This document shows, in pieces, positions 1-12,617 of a stretch of DNA of 64,000 bases. A program made the translations under genes and the position numbers. The notes under the pieces are model-generated. The model saw nothing but the letters and a program-made list of their open reading frames with translations. It was not told where the DNA came from and searched no databases. Source of the stretch: Aurifilum marmelostoma (taxonomy: Eukaryota > Ascomycota > Sordariomycetes > Diaporthales > Cryphonectriaceae); assembly GCA_027559495.1 (NCBI GenBank), contig JAMXSV010000004.1, positions 795,001 through 859,000 on the forward strand, given 5' to 3'. Position 1 is the first letter of the stretch, and each line of letters opens with the position of its first letter.

Positions 1-77
1 CTCTGCTTCACCCTGTCAAATCCCCATAGTCTCTTTGCAAACCATCACGCAGTCTTGATTCTTTCGGGCATTTCACC

Positions 78-1156
78 ATGTATCATCCCATGTTGCGTCC
101 TCTTCTGCGTCAGCCACGGGAGTACATCCCAGGAGGGCGGCCCGGCGACGTGGATCTGAAGCAGATCTCGGACGACTCCCTCAGACTCCCAGAGAGGGTT
201 TGTGACGAGATCATCAGTGAGTAAAACGTTTCATGATCTACTATATGTCCACTCTGGGCTGTTCTCGACTAACATCACACACCTTCAGCCACTCCGGTCC
301 CGGTCGTACCTCTGCATCGCCATCGCGTTCAGCTTCCCCCGGCCCAGAAGCTGCTTGAAGACGTGAGCCCTTTCCCCGTCTTCAAGGGATGGTCGCTTGC
401 GAGCCGCAAGGTTTGCCGCGAGCCGGTGCCTATCATGACCGCGGGTGCCCCCTACCCCGACAGCGGGCCCACCAAGCTCGAGGTCCAGGCCATGGAGGAA
501 CACTTCAAGGACCGCCCCCAGTTCGTCGGCCCGGACATGCTGTTCCTCGTCTACCACAAGGACGACCATAACCTCTGCTGGGCCCAGGTCTGCTGGGAGT
601 TCTTCTACTACAAGAACAAGATCAACAAGGACGCGGACCTCGACGTCATGAAGTCCCTCTACTACAGCGACCGCGAGGCCAGCCCGGTGCTGTCGGCCGA
701 CAAGCACTGCCTCAAGTTCGTCTACCGGCGGGGCAAGTGGTGGGAGCTCCTGGGATACCGCCAGGACGGAGAGGACACTGGTATCGCCGACCGGTACCCT
801 GAGGAGGTGCTGTTCTTTTGGGACAGTCACGTCAAACACTTTCTCCGCGAGGAGCATGTGGAGGCATTCCACAAGAAGGCTAAGATGAACGGTACGTCAG
901 AGAAAGACAACATGCACTCCTTTTATGTGTAGTAGGGATCTGTGGCTAACCAATGACCCCTTCGTGAACAGCCCAGATCCGGGCCGAGCAGAGAGCCCAG
1001 CGTGGTGTTCCTCAGTGGATGCCCGAGAACAAGGTGTCTCGGGGTTGTAAGTACTTATGAATACATCTTTGGAAGTGTTGAATAGCTTCATCATTAACGA
1101 CAACACCAACAGGGCTGTGCCTGGAGCAGCACAAGGAGCGAAGCGGATTCTCCTAA
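78..1156 (+). CDS. Orphan four-exon protein, about 286 aa
   Basis: I do not recognise this family. The gene model is well supported by splice sites: exons 78–216, 289–891, 972–1046 and 1113–1156, with donors gtgagt, gtacgt and gtaagt and acceptors ending cag. The exon lengths sum to 861 nt, exactly 287 codons including TAA. The second exon carries most of the protein, with a core rich in Trp, Tyr and Lys/Asp (WAQVCWEFFYYKNK; KFVYRRGKWWELLGY), which looks like a compact globular domain. I see no signal peptide, membrane segment or catalytic motif. The start at 78 is the first ATG that feeds the open first exon; further exons before the window cannot be excluded. Function unknown. Confidence is high for the gene and none for a role. 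Confidence 0.8.
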
Positions 1157-3300
1157 GAGGATTCACAATCCTTTTGTGGGAACATGAACGGCACGGATAC
1201 TGGTCTCAAAACAGAATGGATATTCGCTACTTGCGTCTTAAGAGAAGGTGTTCCTGTCATCCTGCATTGGGGGTAACTAAGGTACTCATGTGTTTCAGCA
1301 CATTGACGGTAAAACAGGTTGTTGGTATGGGGATAGTGTTCGTATTCTGGTTGAATTTAGATAGATGGTTATGACTTTCTCACTGCTCGAAGACAGAACT
1401 CGAAGGGAAACAAGAAAATCAAAATAGTTCGTCTCTTGGATTAGGTAGTTACATCGCCGAACGAGGCATAATATTTAGATAGTGTTTAGACGTCTTTGCT
1501 CATCTTGCTCTGCTGTGCTATGCTACGTACTTGCAGTGCTTTGCAGTTTCACCTTTGTAGAACTGGTAGTCTTCATAAGATCTAGGCTGATCCGAGACTT
1601 GACTACATCCCATGGCAAAGTGTTGGGGCCTCACAGCATGAACCTCTGGGGGTGGTGACGATTGGGGTGAGCGTCGCACCGCTAACATGAGTACGTAGTG
1701 GTAGTGATTCACGCTTGGGCTAGCCCTACCCGCCGAATAAAGGGTACGGCGGCCATTCTACGGAGTGATAGACAGAGCTACTATGGGATGGTATGGCTAG
1801 AGCTGGTTTTCCAAATCATTCAGGTCGAGACAGGGCATGGATCGTCACCCTAGTTGCCTAGCATAAGGGGTTACGCGAGGGCCAAGCACTGAAGTGCCCA
1901 AAAGTGAGGCCCAGTCTGGCCGATCAGAAGATACGGTGTGCCTTCTGGGCTTAGAACGAAGCACAAGTACAGGACAGCCATGATTTCCATGACCAGAAAC
2001 TGCCCCTGGACCGCCGTACGCGGGGGCTAGCAAGCGGGTATTGTGCACAGCAGCCCGCAATGGCGTGGACTAGACGGCCTCCCCACAACTACCGACCCGA
2101 GCCTCACTCCTGTCAGAAGCTTAATCGCTTTGTTATAAGCCGTTAGCTGCTCCAAGAAGCGGGCCTGGTAAGCCAAGAAGCTCAAAAGTCCAACGTCCAG
2201 GCAGCGAGATCGCCTTTGATGAGCTGTATTTTTGTGCATCTAATTATTTGCTGCTAATTACTGCCGAGTGTAAGTACTGTGCACTGCCGACCCAACCGAT
2301 CCTGATGCCTCCACACCCAGGGTGCAAGCACACGAGGACCAGTCTGGGGGGAGAAGAAAAGGAAGAAGAAAGAAAAAGAAGAAAAAAAAGAGGCCTGCCG
2401 TGTCGACTCCATCAGTCTCACACCGGGGGTATATGTGTACCAGGGGGTCGATCACAGCAGACATGGATGCACGCTTCTCTCGTCCCTCTCTTCCCGCCGG
2501 CTGTCAGAGTCGTATTCTGATCTTCACGCCCAACAACCTAGCAGAGCTACCTGATCTGACCTGACCTGGAGCCATCCTTGTCGCCCGCCTCTGGCCTTCA
2601 GTATCTTTGCAAAAAAAAAAAAAAAAAAAAACCACCTACACGCATGTACCGTGACGACCTGGTCGCTCTTCTGCCTGACTCACAGACCGGATACGTGCGT
2701 ACTCAACAGGGCCTTCTTTGTCATCTGCTGCGTCTGGTGAAACACAGTACGCTGCGCTATCGAAAATCTCGAGTTGCAATTCGCTCCGGGTACATGCAGC
2801 TCGACCCCCAGCAGAAGCAAGTACAGTATCAATGGCCCTTCCGAGGAGGGGAGAGGAGGGGGCAAATCCCCCTTCATCATTCTGGCGTATCACAAGACGA
2901 AATGGCCACCCACCAGGTAGACGCGGCCCAGATTTCTCCATGGACTCCAGTAGAAGATCTGGGAACAAAAATCAAAAGGACAGGGGAGAAAGTTCATGGC
3001 AATGTACCCCCTCGCTTGAAGAGCATAGGGCGTGCTACCGCCTATATCTTGCTCCCTCTCTCCTCCTCCTCCTTCTTAACGAGAACACAGGTGCCTTAAG
3101 CCTATGTTGCTTTCATCTACATCTTACACACCCTCGTCCGCAACCCTCCCAATCTGAGCCTCTCAGTTCCCGGTCACACTGCCACAATACCACCTACACA
3201 CACACCTACTACCTTCTTACCTTTTACTTTTGACCACTCCCTCTCATACACTGGTGCAGTGCACAGCATATTCTAAAAGTAACAAGCACAACCAATCAAC
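1157..3300. other. Intergenic, no gene seen
   Basis: No open frame here looks like a real gene. It holds a purine-rich tract at about 2340–2395 and an A21 homopolymer at 2611–2631. The last 100 bp before 3301 are an A/C-rich leader typical of a fungal 5' UTR. Confidence 0.6.
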
Positions 3301-4407
3301 ATGTCTTTCAACCAGAACAAGAACGAGACCCAGCACTCGGCCATGCACGAGAACGACAACATCGCCGCTGCCAACAACGACAACAACGTCCCTGGTCCCA
3401 CCACTGCGTTCAATCACAACCAGACAGACGGACACCGCTCCGTCGGCGGAGGACATGGTGTAGAGGGCTCCCACGCCCAGGTGACCCCGGGTCCCCAGGC
3501 GCCCGCTGACGCTCACCCGGGCGGCCCCAGCACCCCCGTCGACATGGCCGCCGCCGCCGCCACCGAGCCGGCTGAGCCCTGGGCTCCCGCGCCTGCAGCG
3601 CCCGGACCGCGCGAGGAGGACGACGAGCTCGTCTTTGAGGAGCCACCAATTCACGTCAAGATGCGCCTCCTGGCCGAGCACATCAAGAGGGTGAGCTCCA
3701 AGGCGGCCGTCAGCGCCTGTAAGAAAGAGCGCATGAGGGAGTTCATCCAGTACCGGCACGACGAGTGCACGCGCTGGAACGCCCTGGACACCATCCCCGA
3801 GGAGGCGGGCGCCGACACCTCCTCTGCTGTCGGCGGTGAGGCTCCCCGTTTTGGTCCGGGTGAGCACAAGGGCGCTGCTGCTGGCCAGGCCCAGCAGCCC
3901 GGCCCCTCTGTCCCGACCGAGCCCACCCGCGAGAGCTCTCTCTTTGCCCAGCCTCCCACCCTGACCTCGGCGTCGTCGACGTCGTCGTCCTACTCTGCAT
4001 TGCTGACCCCGCCGCCTGCGGTGAACATCACGGGCCGCCGGGACAACCAGGGCACCCAGCCACAGGACGGCCAGGGCACAACCGGAGCGGCCCAGCCTCA
4101 CCACCACCAGGAGCAGCAGCAGGAACATCAGCTGCAGGGACAGCAGGTTCCTGTTCACGTCAGACTGGCTCAGATCTACATCACCATTGTCCAAAAGCTG
4201 GAGGATCTGCAAGACGTCGTGGAAGAACGCCTGAGTGATGAGGAGGGTGTCCTCGTTTACGTTCTCCTCAAGGACGTCATCAAGGAGACCCAGGACCAAG
4301 TGCTGGAGCGGGGCTCGGGAGAGTGTATGGTGGCTGTCATCACCATGTTCCACGTCATCCAGGACCACATTCAGCTCCTGATTGATGAGCACATCGAGAA
4401 CTCCTGA
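3301..4407 (+). CDS. Orphan single-exon protein, 368 aa
   Basis: Unrecognised family. The start ATG has a good fungal context (atcaacatgtc) after an A/C-rich leader. The first 110 or so residues are low complexity (Asn/His then Ala/Pro-rich). A charged segment follows at about 117–160 (FEEPPIHVKMRLLAEHIKR onward, with KKERMREF), then a Pro/Ser/Gln-rich linker containing His/Gln runs. The last 90 residues form a predicted helical domain (VHVRLAQIYITIVQKLEDL … MVAVITMFHVIQDHIQLL). The layout of two helical blocks separated by disordered linkers suggests a protein-interaction or nuclear protein, but there is no diagnostic motif. No intron is needed. The 251-aa gene at 59947 has a loosely similar helical block; any kinship is untested. 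Function unknown. Confidence 0.8.
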   Translation: MSFNQNKNETQHSAMHENDNIAAANNDNNVPGPTTAFNHNQTDGHRSVGGGHGVEGSHAQVTPGPQAPADAHPGGPSTPVDMAAAAATEPAEPWAPAPAAPGPREEDDELVFEEPPIHVKMRLLAEHIKRVSSKAAVSACKKERMREFIQYRHDECTRWNALDTIPEEAGADTSSAVGGEAPRFGPGEHKGAAAGQAQQPGPSVPTEPTRESSLFAQPPTLTSASSTSSSYSALLTPPPAVNITGRRDNQGTQPQDGQGTTGAAQPHHHQEQQQEHQLQGQQVPVHVRLAQIYITIVQKLEDLQDVVEERLSDEEGVLVYVLLKDVIKETQDQVLERGSGECMVAVITMFHVIQDHIQLLIDEHIENS

Positions 4408-7400
4408 ACTGCAGTGTCAGGCGGGACTCTGGACGGGTAATAATGACACTGGACAGAAGGCATGGCTGACAGAAAAGGTACCTTGACCTTTATAAGATCT
4501 GGAAAAGAATACGCAGTCCGGATTGGTTCTGTCATCGAGGCTGATGCGAGAATGGTTTTCCTTTTTTCTTCCCTTTCGGGGGGCAAGCTTTTTGTCCTCC
4601 TGTTGCCCACTTGAAATTCTTCAAGATTGGACTGACGGTCCTGTTTTTGGTGGGAAGCAATGGGCTCACTCCATCAAGGGGTCTGCTTGCTTCTCAGGTT
4701 TTGGCTCGTGTATCGTCGTGGCAACTGTCGTTCTACTAGAATAAAAAAGGTACTTTACCACCATGCCTGTTCGACATGATCGCAAGCTTCCCATGTGTTG
4801 AAATTCTTTTCTGCCGTCTGTCTGGTCAATAACACAGTCGACCTCGCCATCCTGCTGCTGCACAAGATTCCCTCTTCGTCACTGTAACAAGAGGCAGCCA
4901 TGTGTCCGCTTGCCCGTAGGGCGTGGGTGCAAGTAAATCATTCAGCCTCTCAGGTGCTAGAGTAGATACCCAGCCTTGTTGCGCAACATCTGATGTGGTT
5001 TTGTTTGTGGCGCCAACCTCAGCTTTGTGTCAAAGAGCGGTAGTCCGGAATAGCTTCACGGTTTTAGCTCCACTTTGGGTATATATCCAGGGTTAGTCAC
5101 GGGTTTGAAGATTTTCTAAGCTCAGGTTTACTGCTTCAACCCCCCAGATTCTGAAATTCTCGCCCAGAAGAAACCACAATGGATGGAGAAGGAGAAAAAG
5201 AAAGAGGCATTACACTCTGGCCAGCCAGTGGCACGGTACAACTGCTGCCCTGAGGAATACTGCCTTGGGTCCTCATGGCCCCGAAGGGTAGGGGAGCTCA
5301 CATGGCTCTCAGTGTATATGCATGGATCGAAACCAACTCTAGGTATCAGAATCCTGATATTCGGCACCCAGGCTCACAAGAAGCCGGGTGTATCCTGCTG
5401 GGCGAGGGTCGTAGAGTTGTCTGGCGAGATACTCGACGGTAGCTCCTCTGTGGGCACTGCCTCTGCGCCATGGTCCTCTGTATCTCCATCCGAGAGCACG
5501 TGATGCCCGTCTTGGATGGATTGGACGACCTTTCAGCTGGGCAAATTATCAATGACAAGAATTGAAGGAAGGAAGATTCTCGTTCACCTAATTCACACTT
5601 TGCGCGAGGAAGTCCGGTGACTGGGTGAAACCCCAGAAGGTCGAGACAATTTACTGGTGAGATTCAACAAAGGGATGCTAGCCTCATTTCATTATTGACA
5701 TTGAATTTCCAACTCAAATGTCCCTCCTCTGATGAATCTCTGTGGTACACGTATTACTTTCAAGTCCAGCACATTCACGGCTCCAGAACAGATTAGAAGG
5801 CGGGTTTTGGTTGTTGAATGGAGAGGCCGACCCGGAATCCTGGAGTCGGGACGTCACAGGTAGGTCCGGTGCAGCGCTGGGCCGCGTGTCACCCACGGAC
5901 GCGAAGGGGGGAAGGATTGAACGCAAAAATCCCAAGGGATAAGCCCATGCTTCTCACGAGGGATTTTCATGATTCACAGGCAAGTAAATGATCATGTGTG
6001 GCCTAATAATATTATCACGTTCTCCTGACCGGCCCTCTCCTTGTTGGATACTGTAGGGGCTGGGCCCAAAAATGACGCCGTTGGAGTCGACATCTGACCA
6101 GTCTCATTCTAGACCAGCTCTTATAAGCAACGAGTGAAGACGCAAAGTCGGCCTAATGGTGCGGCTGCGGTCAAGGATCAGTGATCGGGGTCGAGTCGTT
6201 CAATCCCTTCCTTGATGATCTCGATCAGGCCCTCGAGCTATATGTGGCCGTGTGTACCAGAGACGTCTGCCGGGGGAACGACCAAAGGTGCGACATCTCG
6301 CAAGGCCCTCGCTTCTTTCCTGTTCTGTACAGTCTGGAGTGCCTACTCAGTCAGGTTCGTCCTGGAATAGCGATAGCAGTTCATGTAGTATCGCATGCTC
6401 CGTGCTAAGCAAGGCGTGGCGTCTCCTTGCTCGCCTCGGCCGTGTCAGCAGCTGACCTACCCATACAACTAATTTTGAGCAGCGAGCAGTGTCAGTGCCT
6501 GATAGCGCGAATCTCGGAATGGTGCACACCTCTGGTGTCGAGGCTTCTGGTCACTCAGGATTGTAGACGTTGTCGATGTCCATCGCTTGCGTCGAAGCGA
6601 AGATAAGGATCGCTCATCTGCCAGGACGTCATTCAGGTCGAGCCTGAGGTGTTCACGAGGGCGGTGTCGCCTCGTACAGAAGAAACTGAGTCGATGGTGC
6701 GTTGCTGGTCCGTTATGATGGCAATAATGTTCTCGGCAGACGGCCTTGAGGTCAGAAGTCTCTGCAGGAGGGGCCCGGCATCGAGACCGCCTCGAGGAGA
6801 GGTACTTTGAGCAGCGCGATATGGGTCTTGGCCCTGCTTCGCTGGATCACATCCCTCTTGGCAGCTATTTGCCTCGGTTTCGGGCCGTCGTGACGAGGTA
6901 GAAGTTGGCACTGAGAACGGATAAGTCTGCAGGGTTGTCGTGCACCGGAAACAGACCACGCACTGCATGAATGAGAGTCCTCCTTCTTCGCTAGAGAATC
7001 AAGCATGACGGGCGTGGAGGATGAAGGGAAGGCGTGAGATCCGTAGAGGAGGCAAGGCAGTTGATGAGGAGCGTGGCAAACAGAAATTTCGTCAGAGTAG
7101 GTACCGAGATGGAAGGACTGACAATTATATGACCTCGGTGCTCTTGGTTTGCTGTATCAAGTGATACGCGATGCTGGCTCGGAAAAGAAAGAACAATACA
7201 CTGTTTCGTCTGGTCAATGGATCCAACCTAGCCAGCAGTGGTCCCCAAAAAGACATTCTGGTCGACCCCAATCAGCTGTATTCGAACCTTCCCCTGCACC
7301 GCCGGGTGCCGCAAAGCAGCTCTCTGGGCAATGCGTATGGTTGCAGAGCTACTGGCAACAATGGACGGACCTGCACCCGAGTAGCTCAATTGTCAGCAAC

Positions 7401-10400
7401 CCTCTGTCAGGATCTTGAACGTGCATGCCCAGGGGGTTGAATCGCGCCAGCAGGCAAAGCCGAAGAAGAGGTGGTGGAGTCTCCATCTAACTGTACAAAC
7501 TGTCGTCTAGCCACCGTACATTCCTAGAAAGGGTAAAGAACATGATATGCTGCAGAAATTTCGAAGCACCAGGTAGAACACTTGGATCTGTCAGCGGTAC
7601 CACGATAGAATATGACGGCATCCACCTGGAGATCAAGGGCTGAAGCAGATATCGGCGCGGAGGGTTGTTGGGAGGTGGTAATTTGAAGCCTGATCGTCCG
7701 GGACTTTGGTCGTTCCAATTTACTCTGACGGTATGCTTCTTCGTCGACGATGATGGTCTTGATACCACCCTGCCCTCGTAGAGGGAGGTTCTCGAGCGTG
7801 TGGACGTCTCTATGTTAAGCGGCCGGTGAGCTTGTTCCTCTGTCTTGAAGCTCTCGTCGGTATTGCGGTCCGACTTGGGTATCGTCATGTGCTCTCAGGA
7901 TGTTTTCGGATTGCGATAGGCGGGTTGTCGTTGGACAGGTACACGGCATGGGGTCCAACGACGAATGTGCGAGCTGTTCCCTATCTGATCTCGAATGCTT
8001 TAGAACGTTGACCGCAGCCGAGGTGTTTGAGAGGGGCCTTCCTACCTTCCGGGTAATTTATGGAGTCATGATTCCGTTATCAGGACATGATATGCGATGG
8101 CAGGTCTGATGTGCCCACGCGGGCTGTGCAGAGCTGGACCATAGTGATGAGCGACGCTGCATGCTTGCTCCATGTCAGCTTCTCAAGTTGTCCAGAGTCT
8201 CGCATCGATCCTTATGGTCCGGCCTTTGGTGACGGGCCGGCCCGCTTGTGAGATCAACCGTGGTAATGGCTCCGAGTAAGTACAGCCTCGGGTGGATATG
8301 AAGAGAGAATTTTGGAAGGAATTGTGACGCGCGTCGTGGTGTGATTCCCGGCTTGAAGGGGGGAAAGGAAATGTGGATGATGGGTGGGGGGTCGCTATCA
8401 TCTACTGAAGCCCGCTGCTACTATCATCACTGTAAGTGCTGCAAGTAACCACTGTCCACTGCCTGAATATGCGATAAGATACTGTACTAGAGGCAGGGGA
8501 TCGCCTAAAGCCGGGTGCAGCCGGCTTTTACAGTGGAAACCTCCAGATCCCATGGCCAGGGGGGCAGCATTTGGGACCATCCGTGATATGTTGCACCACA
8601 CCCCAGGATATTCTTGTGGGAGTGAGTTCCAAGGAGTATACACATGTTTAAATAGATGTCTATCATGCCTATGACACTTGTATGCAGTTCACCAGACATC
8701 CCCAAAGGAGTGAATACACTACTGGTTCTCTCCTCATGTGTGCAGGTCAAGGCCCACAGCAGCAGCAGCAGCAGCAGCACTGCCAACACAGCATGGTGAC
8801 CCCATTCAGGTCCGTGCATATAATACTGTATAGCAGCGCACCTTCCCAGGTTATTTTGATGGAGAATCCTTTCCTTTGTCTGGGTTAGAAGTCACAGTTC
8901 TGCAAGATTTTGCCAATGGGAGACTTTGTTCTCCATCACCTGCCGGCTACCTCCTGCCCTGTCTTATTTTCTGCCTCCCCCCTCACTCATACGAGGACAA
9001 GTGGATCTTGTTTCTTCCTTCTCTGAGCCAGTGGCACTTGAAGGAGGACCCCAGAATCCTTTTGATCCTTCAATTGCCTTCTCCTCTTCCCTTTCACTTA
9101 ACCTTGATTCCCACCATGCCTCTCTGAGCAGTGCGCAGGCCTCCAGGACATCTGGAAGTATGACACTCACCTATCCAGCTAACCTGCTTCTTCCCAGGCA
9201 CTGACAGTCCACCTCTTTCTCAGTCCAAGCACTGGCTATCTATCACAAGGTCCTGCGGGCTGACATACGTGCTCCTCGCCTGCCTACTCTAGACATTTGC
9301 GACGAGATATTGCGCTTGTGAGGCCGTCGAAGAAGGTCCTAGTGTCCACTCCTGGGCCCTTCCCTGCCCCTTCCATCGAGCCAGTCTGGTTGCATCTGCT
9401 GACTATTTTCGTTCTTTAGGCCTGCAGTGAGATCACCCGGAGCCGCGATACTCGTAAACAGTCAATATAAGCACTCCCGACGTCCTCCGCCCCGCGGTGA
9501 CATATTGGCGGCAGGAGGCGAGTGAGAAGCAGAGAGAAGGCGCTCCCTTCATGGCACGGTTTCAACACGACTCCTCGGAAGACCTCCTGCTGAGCACTGG
9601 GACCAGGTTCACAAAAGCTGAGACGTGTCTCAAGCCCTCCCGACCTGACACGAACTTCTCCCCCCATTGACAAGTGACAGAAGAGGCACGGCGCGGTCGG
9701 CACCATCCTTGTCCAACGAACATGTCTTCGAAAGTACAGCCAGACAAGATCGGACTGGCCCGTCTCACATCATACACACCCGATGTATCTGGTCAGTATC
9801 AACTCACGAAGCTCCTGAAAACAGGGACCAAAGGTTGTACAGCACTGCATACTACCCCGGAAACGTTGCGAGGGTAGCTTCGTGCTGACCTGACCCGGAT
9901 TGATCATCGCCTTAGCCCTCGGAAATATAGTCTGACACCTCACCCTGCCCCCCGCCTCCCAAAGAAAAGAGAACATGCCTCTAACCCTTCACAATTCATC
10001 TTCCGATCCGGCCTATGAAGGTGAGCATCTTTTGCACCGTCGCTGGGATGCCGCGAGTGAGCTGCGCTCCCTGGAGGCTATGTAGTCGTTCTGGGCTCCC
10101 TCCTCCACATGGCTCGTAACCATGCCCAAGGGCGATGCGTGGGAGATCAAGCTCCGCCAGGGTCATCTGGGGAACACCTTTTTGCGAGTATGTGAGAGAG
10201 ATTGGCTAACTTGTGCCTGGCTGCAGCACGGGTAATCACCGGACAATGTCGTGTTGATTGCACCGTCTCCTTGTCTTTACTCTGCCTCCCGCCTCTGTCT
10301 CAAACCTTCCCGGACCAATTTGACAAGGTCTCTGTGGCACTGCTGATAGTACTAGGGACTTCCCGGAGATGCTGCACAGTTGTGGGGAAGATTGTATGGG

Positions 10401-12460
10401 CGGACGTCTCGTCTTGTTGGCGTTGCGACTGTGATATCCCAGACCAGCTTCGAGCTGCCCACAGATGGGTGCCAGGGAATATGGCTTCCGGGGCCATTAG
10501 TCCGCCGACAGGCTGTGCTGACCTTTTTGCGATGACGGGACCCCCCGTGGAGAAGGGCTGGGCAGTATAATGCCGCCCGCGCTGTCGGTGTGCTGCTCTT
10601 TTGACGTGGAGTCGTGGGCTCAGCATCGCCACGCGGAGATCTCCAGGGACGCTTTCGGACGGACATCTGGAGACATCTAATGCCTTACGACATTTATTCT
10701 CGGTCGCGGGGACGCTGTGTGGTTTGGGACGGGTCCGGCGTGCTCGGCGGTGAGGCCGACGCAACCTGGCATGGCCCACTGGTCACAGGTCAGTTCGGAC
10801 GAGTGCTTGCGTCCGGAATGAGTCGGAACATCCCTACGGGTAAATATAAGGGCATCTGTTTCTCTCGCAGCATTTATATCTCGAGTGGAAGGTGCTATGT
10901 GAGCTGCAGCGGTCATTGTCTGTCCCGTCTTCATCTTCAACTGACACAGACTGTAGGCAACCCCCTCCTCCCTTGTCAGGCAAGTCCGACCTCCGGGACA
11001 TCGCGGCGAAATATCCAGAACATGCGGACCAGGCAGATGCATAGCTGTGGCAACATACGGAGAGACGCAACGAGAAGAGCACTTGGTCTAAACATGTGGG
11101 CGCTCTCGCGGGGCGGAAGCGGCTCGGCGTCATTGACCAGCCAACGCCCTCCAGCAGAGGCCGAGAGGATCAAATGTTTGCCCGCCCTGTCTACGAAGCA
11201 TAAGGTACTTGTAGGTAAAGTCTCGAGGCTGACGGCATGCATCGTCTAGTACAGCCCCTGCCAAACTCGTCGTACCTTGTTTTCCCTTCCTCCACCCATC
11301 TTTCCTACGTGCTCAGACTGTTGATTGCGTTGCTTGCTGCCCCTCGCAGACCATTAATTGCATCCAAGAGGCAAGATTCCCCTTGAGATTCTATGCAGAC
11401 GGCGGGCGACATCGGCGGGGTCTCATTTGATCCCGATTCCTGGCCTTCATGGTCGGCAATCCAATACACATACACACATATACACACACACCCACACATA
11501 TACACACACACCCACACATACACCTACACCCGCAGGCATGTCCATAGGTACCGGATCGGATACCTCCGCATCCCGCGTTACGAAAAGTACACCACGATGA
11601 TCCCAGAGCTATTGCCTGACTGCAACATCAAAGGATGTGCGGCGGCCAAATCAACAAAAACAAGGCGACGAGACGGAATCGATGGGCTGGTCTAGCCCGG
11701 GCCTGGCCACCTCATGTTGACATGCGCGCTGTCGTTGCTGCCCTGGCGCCTGCAACCGGCCGGCCAGGCGGCTGTTCGAGACCCTCTCGGATGCTGGCCG
11801 CATGTCGCGTCGACGAGGCCAGGCGGACAGACGCGCGGCATGCAATGTGACTGTGGCTTGGTGGCGAGGCGATGTGATTGTTTTCGTGTTGATGCCCGAC
11901 AAAAGCAATGCTGCGTCGCACTGCAGGCTGCAGGTTGCAGTTTCCAGCGGACGGTTTATTATAAATTAACCAGCGGTGTGGCCCTGTGTTACTCGGCCCA
12001 GTCACGAGTGCCAGGCCAGCCGCCTATCAAGTCGTCCCGTCGCTGCGGGCATCCACAATATCAGGGCCCATGTACTGTACATGCTCGCAGCCCAAGGTAG
12101 CATTGCCGCCATTGTCCTTTTTGGCAAGTTGCTTTTTTTATTTTTTGTGCCCGGCTACACCTTCTCCTGCGACACCAACTGCACACATGCCCGCACACAG
12201 GATCTTGCGGCTGATGCCGACAGTTTACCAGGTACACCAACAACTCACTCACCCGTCCCCACCTCCTGCCCCCCTCCCCACACACACAATCTCTACGTCT
12301 CTCTGTATGGCCGTCTGCCTCTCTCTCTCTCTCTCTCTCTCTGTCTGTCTTCCCCTCACTCCTGCATCCGTTCTGGGGACCTGCTCCCCCGCCCCCTCTG
12401 CCTTTCTCTGTTGTTGACTTTTGTGTCTTTTCCTCGCTCTTGTCTATGACCTGCATTCGT
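4408..12460. other. Gene-poor 8 kb stretch, possibly decayed
   Basis: No frame gives a protein with recognisable domains or consistent splice sites. Short open stretches occur on both strands between about 6180 and 8100 and between 9700 and 11250, with none longer than about 210 codons and none resembling a known family. Base composition is moderate, not the AT-rich signature of heavy repeat-induced point mutation. Simple repeats include an AGC run at about 8757–8778 and a CA-rich tract at about 11463–11520. It may contain degraded genes or an old element, but I cannot identify one. Confidence 0.5.
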
Positions 12461-12470
12461 CTATATAAAG
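12461..12470 (+). promoter_or_regulatory. TATA box of the zinc-finger gene
   Basis: A canonical tatataaag-type element lies about 150 bp upstream of the ATG at 12618. It is followed by a pyrimidine stretch and then an A/C-rich leader (repeated acaa units), the usual layout of a fungal promoter and 5' UTR. This supports transcription of the gene at 12618–14818. Confidence 0.55.
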
Positions 12471-12617
12471 CCGGTGTTGCCCTCACCTCTCTGCTCTGGA
12501 GAAGAAGACAATCCAAGCCTCGACTGAACAAGCACAACAAGAACAACAAGCACACTCAGAATATCACCTTCTTCCTCCTTCTCTTGAGAACTCCCTTCCC
12601 GTCCCTCCTCGGCAGCC

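Noticed and set aside
3244..4392. A 382-codon minus-strand frame
   Set aside because: Antisense shadow of the orphan gene 3301–4407; the plus strand has the better start context and domain-like composition.
9721..10190. Possible start of a degraded enzyme gene (MSSKVQPDKIGLARLTS…)
   Set aside because: A faint resemblance to questin-oxidase-like N-termini, but no conserved His-rich block follows and the frame closes after about 50 codons.
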